From Ramlibacter cellulosilyticus (GTDB lineage Bacteria; Pseudomonadota; Gammaproteobacteria; Burkholderiales; Burkholderiaceae_C), in contig NZ_JACORT010000003.1 in NCBI RefSeq assembly GCF_014297465.1, positions 1-64,000 on the forward strand: DNA of 64,000 bases, given 5' to 3'. Positions within the stretch are counted from its first letter, which is position 1. Every line of letters starts with the position of its first letter. Position numbers and translations under genes: made by a program. Under the pieces are notes generated by a model, which worked only from the letters and a program-made list of their open reading frames with translations, was not told where the DNA came from and did not search any database. Below, in pieces: positions 31,803 to 38,997 of the stretch.

Positions 31803-31827
31803 GGTTCGATTCCGGCTCGAGGCACCA
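31803..31827 (+). pseudogene. Duplicated 3' end of tRNA-Leu (att-like or tRNA remnant)
   Basis: The 25 bases from GGTTCGATTCC to the terminal CCA of tRNA-Leu (31701-31725) recur here without the rest of a tRNA. Between the copies, on the opposite strand, CCGGTTCGAGTCCGGCC (about 31750-31766) looks like another T-arm. This pattern fits a decayed tRNA array or the scar of an element that used the tRNA 3' end as its attachment site. Confidence 0.6.
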
Positions 31828-31886
31828 CACCCCCAGCAGAACTGGAAAACCGGCCGGATGAGTCCAAAATAGGGCCGGAGAGCACC

Positions 31887-32516
31887 ATGTCCCAATACGA
31901 CGCCCCCTTCGAGATCCATGTGCACGGCGACGTGCCGCTGCGCACCGGGGTGACCTATGCCCAGCTGCAGGAGGCGCTGAAGCCCCTGTGGACGTACGCC
32001 GGCGCCAAGTCGCTCGCCGACGGCGCCGAGAGCGCCTACGAGGAAGAGCCCGGCATCAAGTTCGACGCGCAGGAGCGCATGCTCACCATGTGCTGGACGG
32101 TCGCGGGCGACACCGACTTCCGCCAGCAGCTCGACGAGATGTGCATGTCGCTCAACGAGCTGGCGGAGGAGGGCGCGGCCATCGAGGTCACCTTCTACGA
32201 CGCCGAGTTCGACGAGGAGGAGGCCCCGCCGGAGGAGGAGTCGCGCGACGACTTCCTGATGCTCTTCGTCGGCCCCACGCCGGCGGCGATCATGCAGGTG
32301 CAGCGCGACCTGCTCGTGCAGGACGTGGTGAACCTCATGGAGCGCCACTTCGAGGCCAACGAGCTCGATGGCGTCGTCGGCGAGATCGACAAGCTGTTCT
32401 CCGACCGCTTCGACAAGCTCGTGAGCTCGCTCGAGCTGGGCAAGCCCCCCCGCGGCAGCGGCGGCGGCTCCGGGGGCGGCCACGGCGGCGGGCGCCGTCC
32501 GCGCCACCTGCACTAG
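31887..32516 (+). CDS. Uncharacterised acidic protein with Gly/His-rich tail
   Basis: I do not recognise a function. The 209-residue protein starts MSQYDAPFEIHVHGDVPLRTGVT behind a GGAGAGC site. It has no signal peptide or membrane segment. The body is acidic with blocks such as DEEEAPPEEESRDD near residues 112-125, and two alpha/beta halves (VTYAQLQEALKPLW and a region DDFLMLFVGPTPAAIMQVQRDLLVQDVVNLMERHFE) suggest a compact domain. The last 20 residues are GSGGGSGGGHGGGRRP followed by RHLH, which could bind metal or nucleic acid or be a flexible linker. Similar proteins occur as hypotheticals in Burkholderiales; I believe this is the DUF6806 type but cannot confirm it. Its neighbours, the tRNA cluster and the acyl-CoA ligase remnant, give no clue. 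Confidence 0.75.
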   Translation: MSQYDAPFEIHVHGDVPLRTGVTYAQLQEALKPLWTYAGAKSLADGAESAYEEEPGIKFDAQERMLTMCWTVAGDTDFRQQLDEMCMSLNELAEEGAAIEVTFYDAEFDEEEAPPEEESRDDFLMLFVGPTPAAIMQVQRDLLVQDVVNLMERHFEANELDGVVGEIDKLFSDRFDKLVSSLELGKPPRGSGGGSGGGHGGGRRPRHLH

Positions 32517-32529
32517 GCGACGCAGGGTC

Positions 32530-33910
32530 CTAGCGGGCGCCGGGCCGTTCCGTGCCCGCGTAGATCTCGCGGATGCGGTCCGCGAAGCGCTGTTCGAGCT
32601 GCGGGCGCCGCAGCTTGAGCGTGGGCGTGATCAGGCGCTCGTCCACCGTCCAGGCCTCCAGCGTGAGCCAGACGCCGCGCACGCGCGCGTACGAGGGGAA
32701 GGGCGCCAGCCGCGCCTGCAGCCGCTGCAGCACCTCGGCGCGCACTTCGGGGCGGTGGATGGCGTCGTCCGCTTCGGGGTCCAGTTGCAGGCGCGCGGCC
32801 AGCTCGCGCCACACTTCGCGATTGAGGACGGCCAGGGCCGCGAGGAAGCCGCCCGCCCAGCCGCGCGAGCAGCTTCTCCGCCACCAGCTTGTGCAGCACC
32901 GGCCACATCAGTTCCGCGAGCGCGCCGGGCGGCTCGCCGCGGTGCTGCGCGGCCTCGAAGCGCCGCCAGCCCAGGCTCTCCGCCCATTCGAACAGCTGGC
33001 GCGCGGGCGCGCCGCCCGCTTCGAGCGACTGCTGGATCTTCGCGTACAGCCGCTCGTAGATGCGGGGCACCGAAACGAGCGCGGTGGGCCGCACGGCGAC
33101 GAGGTCCTCCGGCAGGTCGACCACGGAGCGCGCGAAGGCGACGGTGCTGCCCGTGACCATCGGCAGGTAGTAGCCCACGGTGCGCTCCAGCGCGTGTGAC
33201 AGCGGCAGGAAGGACAGGAACAGGTCCTCCTCGTAGACCTCCACCGTCTGGAGGACCGCGTCGACGTTGGAGAGGATGTTCCGGTGCGACAGCATCACGC
33301 CCTTCGGCCGCCCCGTCGTGCCGGAGGTGTAGACGATGGTGGCCAGCGCGTCGGGGTCCGGATCGGGAGAGGCCGGCAGGGGCGGTGCGTCCTGGAGCCA
33401 CGTGCGCAGCGATCGCAGGCGGCCCGGCGCCGCGTCCTCGGGCAGGGCGGCGTCGCACAGGGCGCGCTGCAGGTCCGGCAGCTTGTCCAGCAGCGGCACG
33501 AGCGCGTTCCAGTGCTCGACGTCGCCGAGCAGCAGCACGCGCGCGCCGCAGTCCGCGAGGATGTACGCGATGTTCTCCGCGTTGTCGGTCGCATAGAGCG
33601 GCACCACCACCAGGCCGAGGGCCTGGGCCGCCATGTCGAAGGCGACCCACGGCACGCTGTTGCGCAGCATCACCGCGACGCGTTCGCCGGGCGCGAGCCC
33701 TTCGCGCGCGAGGGCCGAACGCCAGCGCTCCACCTCCGCGTGCACCTGCGACCACGTGACGCCGCGCCATGCGTGGCGGCTCGCGTCGTACTCGCGGTAG
33801 GCCTCGCCGTCCGGCGAACGCGCGCAGCGCGTGCGGAACAGCGCGGGCAGCGTCGCCGCCTCGGCGAAGCGGATGGTGTCCAGCGTCTGCGGGGTGGCGG
33901 TGTCGTTCAT
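32530..33910 (-). pseudogene. Long-chain acyl-CoA ligase, broken by internal deletion and frameshift
   Basis: The first 353 codons read cleanly as an AMP-forming long-chain acyl-CoA synthetase (FadD15-like): MNDTATPQTLDTIRFAEAAT, WSQVHAEVERWRSAL, the P-loop IVYTSGTTGRPKGVMLSH and LPLSHALERTVGYYLP. At about 32848-32857 (minus strand, after ARLGGR) the frame jumps. The other frame continues FLAALAVLNREVWRELAARL and runs to a normal C-terminus (LITPTLKLRRPQLEQRF...IREIYAG) at 32530. Roughly 140-160 residues are missing, including the GYGLTE adenylate-binding motif and the hinge. Reading on in the first frame gives only a low-complexity Arg/Ala tail. It should be inactive. A ribosome site GGAG precedes ATG 33910. 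An assembly error is possible. Confidence 0.85.
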
Positions 33911-33957
33911 GGCGGCTCCAGGGGTGGACCTCCATGCTGCGGCGTGCGCGCCGCGGC

Positions 33958-33975
33958 GATCTGCGCCAGATCAAG
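33958..33975. promoter_or_regulatory. Inverted repeat between the ligase remnant and the MFS gene
   Basis: GATCTG-CGC-CAGATC is a perfect 6-3-6 dyad followed by AAG. Read on the minus strand it is TTGATCTGGCGCAGATC, whose TTGAT half-site recalls FNR/CRP-type sites. It lies 48 bases upstream of the ligase ATG. The regulator is unknown. Confidence 0.35.
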
Positions 33976-34018
33976 TGTGCGGCGGCCCCGTGCTCGGCCG
34001 TCGGTATGATCCGCCGCC

Positions 34019-35326
34019 ATGGCCCTGTTTTCCCAGGACGCGCTGAACCCCGGCGTACGCAAGCGCGAGGTGTTCGGCTGGGCGATGTACGACTTCGCCA
34101 ACTCCGGCTACACCACCGTCGTCATCACCGCGGTCTTCGCCGCGTACTTCGTGAGCGGCATCGCCGGCAACGCCGAATGGGCCACGTTCGCGTGGACGGC
34201 AGCCCTGAGCATCTCGTATGCGGTGGTCATGCTGACCATGCCCACGCTGGGCGCGTACGCTGACCTGCGCGGCGCCAAGAAGCGCGTGCTGGCCATCGTC
34301 ACGGCCTGCTGCGTCCTGAGCACGGCGGCGCTCGCCTTCGCGAAGCCGGGGGCCGTGGCGCTGGCCATGGTGCTCGTGATCGTCTCCAACATCTTCTACA
34401 GCTACGGCGAGTCGCTGACCGCGGCCTTCCTGCCGGAGCTCGCGCGCCCCGAGTCGCTCGGCAAGGTGAGTGGCTGGGGCTGGAGCTTCGGCTACTTCGG
34501 GGGCATGTTGGCCCTGGGCATCTGCATCGCATACGTGGTCTGGGCGCAGGGGCGACAGATCCCGGCGGCGGAGTTCGTCCCGGTCACGATGCTGGTCACG
34601 GCCGTCCTGTACGGGACGGCGTCCCTCTTCACCTTCCGGCTGTTGCGCGAACGGGCCGTGCCGGCCGCGCGAGCCGGGCGTGAAGGAGGTTTCGCCGCCT
34701 CGCTGCAGCAGTTGAAGCGCACCTTCGCCGAGGCGCGCCGCTACCGCGACTTCATGTGGCTGCTCGGGTGCATCGTGGCCTACCAGGGCGGCGTCGCCGT
34801 CGCCATCTCGCTCGCGGCGATCTACGCGCAGACGGTGATGGGGTTCCAGCCGCAGGAGACCATGGTGCTGGTCTTCGTGCTGAACCTGGCGGCGGCGGGC
34901 GGCGCTTTCGCCTGGGGCTACCTGCAGGACCGCGTGGGCCACAAGATCGCGCTGGGGAGCACGCTGGTGGGCTGGATCGTGACCTGCGTGGTCGCGGCGC
35001 TCTCCGCCACCAAAGGCCAGTTCTGGGTCGCCGCGGCGATCGCGGGCACGTGCATGGGGTCGAGCCAGTCCGCCGGCCGCGCTCTGGCCGGCGTGTTCGC
35101 GCCGCCGGCGCAGCTGGCGGAGTTCTACGGGCTGTGGTCCTTCGCGACGCGGCTTTCCAGCATCATCGGCCCGCTGACGTATGGCGCGATCACCTGGGCC
35201 ACGGGCGGCAACCAGCGCATCGCGATCGTGTCGACGGCGGTGTTGTTCGCGGTGGGGTTGGGGTTGTTGACGAAGGTGGATGTCGCGCGCGGGCGCGCAG
35301 CGGCGTTGGCTCCGTCGGCCCCGTAG
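34019..35326 (+). CDS. MFS transporter, Atg22/UMF1-like
   Basis: This 435-residue transporter has about twelve hydrophobic segments. REVFGWAMYDFANSGYTTVVITAVFAAYF at residues 15-44 is the marker of the Atg22/UMF1 branch of the major facilitator superfamily; yeast Atg22 exports amino acids from the vacuole. Bacterial members are mostly uncharacterised. LMLTMPTLGAYADLRGAKKRVL-like sequence carries the loop 2-3 motif. TATGAT lies 8 bases before the ATG with no ribosome site, so the message may be leaderless. The stop codon TAG is the second base onward of the type A repeat's GTAGGC, so the element supplies the 3' end. Confidence 0.85.
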   Translation: MALFSQDALNPGVRKREVFGWAMYDFANSGYTTVVITAVFAAYFVSGIAGNAEWATFAWTAALSISYAVVMLTMPTLGAYADLRGAKKRVLAIVTACCVLSTAALAFAKPGAVALAMVLVIVSNIFYSYGESLTAAFLPELARPESLGKVSGWGWSFGYFGGMLALGICIAYVVWAQGRQIPAAEFVPVTMLVTAVLYGTASLFTFRLLRERAVPAARAGREGGFAASLQQLKRTFAEARRYRDFMWLLGCIVAYQGGVAVAISLAAIYAQTVMGFQPQETMVLVFVLNLAAAGGAFAWGYLQDRVGHKIALGSTLVGWIVTCVVAALSATKGQFWVAAAIAGTCMGSSQSAGRALAGVFAPPAQLAEFYGLWSFATRLSSIIGPLTYGAITWATGGNQRIAIVSTAVLFAVGLGLLTKVDVARGRAAALAPSAP

Positions 35327-35398
35327 GCTGGGTTGCGCGAAGCGCACCCCAGCGTTCGGCGCGTGATGCTGGGGTGCGCTTCGCGCAACCCAGCCTAC
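35323..35398. repeat. Type A inverted repeat, copy 3 (perfect 31-bp arms)
   Basis: GTAGGCTGGGTTGCGCGAAG...CCAGC at 35323-35353 and its exact complement at 35368-35398 surround a 14-base loop. The TAG in each GTAGGC arm is the stop codon of the MFS gene on one strand and of murI on the other, so both convergent genes end inside the element. It is the best-preserved copy in the window. Confidence 0.92.
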
Positions 35399-36198
35399 AG
35401 CGAGAGCCAGCGAGCGGCAGCCTGCCGCAGCGCGTCCGTGGAACCGGTGGTCTGCCAGCGCACCGCGCCAGATCCGTTCGGGTTCAGCAAGCCTTTTTCC
35501 TCCAGCAGCCGCCGCGTCTGCCGCGCCACTGGCTGCCCCGTCTCCACCAGCTGGATCTTCTCCCCGAGCAGCTCGCGCAGCACGTCCGACGCGAAGGGAT
35601 AGTGCGTGCACCCCAGGACCAGCGTGTCCACGTCGTGCGCCGCCAGCTCGCGCGTGTAGCGGTCGCAGAGCGCCCGCACCTGCGCGTCGTCGCCGGATTC
35701 GATCGCCGCCGCCAGCCCGTCGCACGGCACCAGCACGAACTGCGCCTCGTGCTGCAGCGAGTCCAGCAGCCGCCGGAACTTCGCGCTGGACAGCGTCCCG
35801 CGCGTCGCGAACACGCCGACATGCCCGGTCTTCGTCAGCGCCGCGGCGGGCTTCACCGCCGGCTCGACGCCGACGACGGGCAGGTGCGTGTGCCTGGCGC
35901 GCAGCAGGTGCACCGCGGCCGCCGTGGCCGTATTGCAGGCCACGACGAGCCCCTTGATCCGGTGCTGCTCCAGCAGGTCCACCGCGATGGCCAGGGAGCG
36001 GTCGGAGACGAAAGATTCGCCCTTCTCGCCGTAGGGCGCGTGCCCCGCATCGGAGAAGTAGACGAAATCTTCCTGCGGCAGTTCGGTGCGCAGGGCGCGG
36101 AGGATGCTGAGGCCCCCCACCCCACTGTCGAAAACCCCGATCGGACGGTCGCGGTCCGCCGCCGAAGGCGGCAAGACCCTCGCAGATGGGTGATCCAT
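35395..36198 (-). CDS. murI: Glutamate racemase
   Basis: The 267-residue cofactor-independent racemase makes D-glutamate for peptidoglycan. The catalytic pair is Cys in VVACNTATAAAVHLL (near residue 89) and Cys in LVLGCTHYPF (near 200), with FDSGVGGLSIL at the N-terminus. I chose ATG 36198 (MDHPSARVLPPSAADRDRPIGVFDSG); upstream frame has no family similarity. It follows fumA by 47 bases on the same strand, so the two may share a message. The C-terminus RWLSL ends within the type A repeat. Confidence 0.94.
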   Translation of the reverse strand: MDHPSARVLPPSAADRDRPIGVFDSGVGGLSILRALRTELPQEDFVYFSDAGHAPYGEKGESFVSDRSLAIAVDLLEQHRIKGLVVACNTATAAAVHLLRARHTHLPVVGVEPAVKPAAALTKTGHVGVFATRGTLSSAKFRRLLDSLQHEAQFVLVPCDGLAAAIESGDDAQVRALCDRYTRELAAHDVDTLVLGCTHYPFASDVLRELLGEKIQLVETGQPVARQTRRLLEEKGLLNPNGSGAVRWQTTGSTDALRQAAARWLSL

Positions 36199-36245
36199 GG
36201 CCGCAACTCTACCGGGCGGGCGCGGCAGCGCCGCGCCAGACAAGT

Positions 36246-37799
36246 TCAGCCCGCCGCGACAGGAATCTTCTTGAATTCGCCGGTCGCGATCTTCCTGCTC
36301 CACTCGGCCGGGCCGGTGGTGTGCACGCTGGTGCCGTTGGCGTCCACCGCGACGGTGACCGGCATGTCGACCACGTCGAACTCGTAGATCGCTTCCATGC
36401 CCAGGTCCGCGAAGCCGAGCACGCGGGACTTCCTGATGGCCTTGGACACCAGGTAAGCCGCGCCGCCGACGGCCATCAGGTAGGCCGCCTTGTGCTTCTT
36501 GATCGCCTCGATCGCCTCCGGGCCGCGCTCGGACTTGCCGATCATGCCGATCAGGCCGGTCTGCGCCAGCATCATGTCGGTGAACTTGTCCATGCGGGTG
36601 GAGGTCGTCGGGCCCGCCGGGCCCACGACTTCGTCACGCACCGGGTCGACCGGGCCGACGTAGTAGATGACGCGGTTGGCGAAGTCCACGGGCAGCTTCT
36701 CGCCCTTGGCCAGCATGTCCTGGATGCGCTTGTGCGCGGCGTCGCGGCCGGTCAGCATCTTGCCGTTCAGCAGCAGCGTGTCGCCGGCCTTCCAGGTGGC
36801 GATCTCTTCCTTGCTCAGCGTGTCGAGGTTGACGCGCTTGCTCTTCTTCGTGTCGGCCTGCCAGGCGACCTGCGGCCACAGGTCGAGGCTCGGCGGGTCG
36901 ATGTAGGCGGGGCCGGAGCCGTCGAGCGTGAAGTGCGCGTGGCGCGTGGCGGCGCAGTTGGGGATCATCGCCACGGGCTTGCCGGCGGCGTGGCAGGGGA
37001 ACATCTTGATCTTGATGTCCAGCACCGTCGTGAGGCCGCCCAGGCCCTGCGCGCCGATGCCCAAAGCGTTGACCTTCTCGTACAGCTCCAGGCGCATCTC
37101 TTCCAGCTTCGACAGCTTCTCGCCGCGCGAGGACTTCGCCTGCAGCTCGTACATGTCGATGTCTTCCATCAGTGCTTCCTTCGCCAGCAGCACCGCCTTT
37201 TCCGCGGTGCCGCCGATGCCGATGCCCAGCATGCCGGGCGGGCACCAGCCCGCGCCCATCGTCGGCACGGTCTTCAGCACCCAGTCGACGATGGAGTCGC
37301 TGGGGTTCAGCATCACCATCTTGCTCTTGTTCTCGCTGCCGCCGCCCTTGGCCGCGACGGTCACTTCCACCTTGTCGCCGGGCACCAGTTCCACGTTGAC
37401 GACGGCGGGCGTGTTGTCCTTCGTGTTCTTGCGCTCGAACTGCGGGTCGGCGACCACCGAGGCGCGCAGCGTGTTCTCCGGATGCAGGTAGCCGCGGCGC
37501 ACGCCTTCGTTGACCGCGTCCTCCAGGCTGCCGCCGAAGCCGGCCAGCTTGCAGTCCATGCCGATCTTGACGAACACGTTGACGATGCCGGTGTCCTGGC
37601 AGATCGGGCGATGGCCCGTCGCGCTCATCTTGCTGTTGGTCAGGATCTGCGCGATCGCGTCTTTCGCCGCGGGGCTCTGCTCGCGCTCGTACGCGCGGGC
37701 GAGGTGGGCGATGTAGTCGGCGGGGTGGTAGTACGAGATGTACTGCAGCGCGGCGGAGACGGATTCGATCAGGTCGGCTGCCTGGATGGTGGTCGTCAT
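36246..37799 (-). CDS. fumA: Fumarate hydratase, class I (iron-sulfur)
   Basis: The 517-residue single-chain class I fumarase interconverts fumarate and malate with a [4Fe-4S] cluster. A cluster-ligand Cys lies in HRPICQDTGIVNVF (near residue 107); others are in the NCAATRH region and the WCPPGMLGIGIGGTAEKAV region. The C-terminal beta domain contains VVGPAGPTTSTRMDKF. It is oxygen-sensitive, and the window also encodes oxygen-stable class II FumC at 49826, a common pairing. It is the first gene of a likely fumA-murI unit. Confidence 0.94.
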   Translation of the reverse strand: MTTTIQAADLIESVSAALQYISYYHPADYIAHLARAYEREQSPAAKDAIAQILTNSKMSATGHRPICQDTGIVNVFVKIGMDCKLAGFGGSLEDAVNEGVRRGYLHPENTLRASVVADPQFERKNTKDNTPAVVNVELVPGDKVEVTVAAKGGGSENKSKMVMLNPSDSIVDWVLKTVPTMGAGWCPPGMLGIGIGGTAEKAVLLAKEALMEDIDMYELQAKSSRGEKLSKLEEMRLELYEKVNALGIGAQGLGGLTTVLDIKIKMFPCHAAGKPVAMIPNCAATRHAHFTLDGSGPAYIDPPSLDLWPQVAWQADTKKSKRVNLDTLSKEEIATWKAGDTLLLNGKMLTGRDAAHKRIQDMLAKGEKLPVDFANRVIYYVGPVDPVRDEVVGPAGPTTSTRMDKFTDMMLAQTGLIGMIGKSERGPEAIEAIKKHKAAYLMAVGGAAYLVSKAIRKSRVLGFADLGMEAIYEFDVVDMPVTVAVDANGTSVHTTGPAEWSRKIATGEFKKIPVAAG

Positions 37800-37924
37800 G
37801 GCTTCGGGAGAGTAGGGGGAGGGCTTACCCTCATTATCCCAGACGCTGTCGAGGTACCGTCCGCCACCGATTTACGAGTGCCCGGGCTTGAGGCACCATA
37901 GCCCGAGGCAGAGAGGAGGCCCCC

Positions 37925-38338
37925 ATGGTCCACCGCCCCTATCGCTGGCGCTGCTTCGTCTGCGACAAGCCGAACGCTGCGTCGGCGACTTCCTGCGCCT
38001 CGTGCGGCTTTCCTGCGCGCGCCTCCGGCGCGGAGATCGAGCGGGCGCGTGCTGCCTGGCGCGGCGGCCAGGGTCTTCGCTTCGCGGACATCGCCCCCTC
38101 CGCCGCCATCGCACCTTCGCGGGAGAAATGGAGCGGCTGGCGCATGGCCCTCGCCATCGGCGGCGCCGCATTGCTGGCCATCAGCGCGTACGGCTGGAGC
38201 GGCTCGCTCTCCTGGACCCGTCTCGCCCTTTCCCTGTTCGCCTGCATGTTCGGTGCGCTGCTGCTCGTCGTCGCATTCGTCGCGAACGACAGGCGTACCG
38301 GCTCGAGCGGCGATCCACACGCCGTCGCAGCGCACTGA
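37925..38338 (+). CDS. Zinc-ribbon membrane protein, uncharacterised
   Basis: I do not recognise a named family. The 137-residue protein opens MVHRPYRWRCFVCDKPNAAS and has a W-x-C-x2-C-x10-C-x2-C pattern (WRC, VCD, SCASC) over residues 8-28, which fits a RanBP2-type or short zinc ribbon. Two hydrophobic segments follow at about 77-94 (MALAIGGAALLAISAYGW) and 98-120 (LALSLFACMFGALLLVVAFVA). The zinc domain would face the cytoplasm if the N-terminus is inside. GAGAGGAGG just upstream of ATG 37925 is a strong ribosome site. A hairpin terminator follows. Confidence 0.8.
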   Translation: MVHRPYRWRCFVCDKPNAASATSCASCGFPARASGAEIERARAAWRGGQGLRFADIAPSAAIAPSREKWSGWRMALAIGGAALLAISAYGWSGSLSWTRLALSLFACMFGALLLVVAFVANDRRTGSSGDPHAVAAH

Positions 38339-38345
38339 ATGCCGC

Positions 38346-38376
38346 AAGGCCCGCCGTCAGCGGGCCTCCTTCTTCA
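38346..38376. terminator. Bidirectional terminator
   Basis: AGGCCCGC and GCGGGCCT pair around CGTCA and are followed by CCTTCTTC. It separates the zinc-ribbon gene from the convergent gene ending at 38374. Confidence 0.75.
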
Positions 38377-38784
38377 ACAGACCAGGTCCTCGATGACGAG
38401 GAAGCGATAGCGCTGGCCGTACGAGATGTGCGAGTCGTGCAGCAGCTCCAGCACGTGGCTGGAAGTCAGCTTCGCGCTGGCGTGGATGATGAGGGCGTGG
38501 TGGCCGGCATGCGCCAGCTCGCGGAAGTGGTGCGCCGTTTCCGACTCGGTCCCGATCGACGGCAGCAGCATGTCGTCGTCGTCGTCGGAGATGCCGATGA
38601 GCTGGCGCTCGAACTCCTCCGGCCTGGCCAGGCACAGGTCGTCCTCGGAGACCCCGTCGTGTCGCAGCAGCTCGCACGCGTGCCGGGCGTCCTCCTCGGT
38701 GGGGAACATCAGCACGATGTGGCCGGTGGGATAGAAGACGCCGCGCATGTTGGTCATGCGGCGGTCGATGGCGAAGGGCTTCAT
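38374..38784 (-). CDS. Uncharacterised 136-residue protein
   Basis: No function recognised. The start at ATG 38784 has AGGAG 8 bases upstream; a longer frame upstream lacks this. The product begins MKPFAIDRRMTNMRGVFYPTGHIVLMFPTEEDARHACELL and has no signal or membrane segment. The first half (HIVLMFPTEEDARHACELLRHDGVSEDDLCLARPEEF) resembles a ferredoxin-like alpha/beta unit with an acidic stretch DDDDD near residue 73. The second half (AHAGHHALIIHASAKLTSSHVLELLHDSHISYGQRYRFLVIEDLV) looks like a repeat of that unit. Several His residues cluster there. It is divergent from the cytochrome oxidase operon, but a link is speculative. Confidence 0.75.
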   Translation of the reverse strand: MKPFAIDRRMTNMRGVFYPTGHIVLMFPTEEDARHACELLRHDGVSEDDLCLARPEEFERQLIGISDDDDDMLLPSIGTESETAHHFRELAHAGHHALIIHASAKLTSSHVLELLHDSHISYGQRYRFLVIEDLVC

Positions 38785-38920
38785 GCGCGACTCCTGTGCG
38801 AACCCTGAGAACTTAAGCATAGGTCGCGCACCGCAGCCTGTACAGGCCCCCCGCCTTGCCTTGCTGCGGCAGCAGGTGTAAAACAGCACGCACTGCGCTG
38901 CCGTGCGCAAGGGGGGCCGT

Positions 38921-38995
38921 ATGGACACTCTCTTGAGGTTGCAGTCCTGTCAGTGCCGGGCCTCGCCCCCGCACGCCGCGCCGGCGGAGCCATAG
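38921..38995 (+). CDS. Possible 24-codon leader peptide upstream of coxB
   Basis: ATG 38921 follows an AAGGGGGG site by 4 bases and opens a short frame, MDTLLRLQSCQCRASPPHAA and four more residues, ending in TAG 38993-38995. The stop lies 2 bases before the coxB ATG at 38998 (TAGCCATG), so ribosomes finishing it could restart on coxB. The CQC motif might bind copper. This is inference from layout only. Confidence 0.35.
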   Translation: MDTLLRLQSCQCRASPPHAAPAEP

Positions 38996-38997
38996 CC

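Noticed and set aside
31741-31827. A fifth complete tRNA after tRNA-Leu
   Set aside because: Only T-arm and acceptor 3' segments are present; no D-arm, anticodon arm or matching 5' acceptor could be folded.
38953-38997. GTG start for coxB
   Set aside because: The ATG at 38998 gives the usual MAIAV... membrane start; the GTG has only a distant GAGG sequence.
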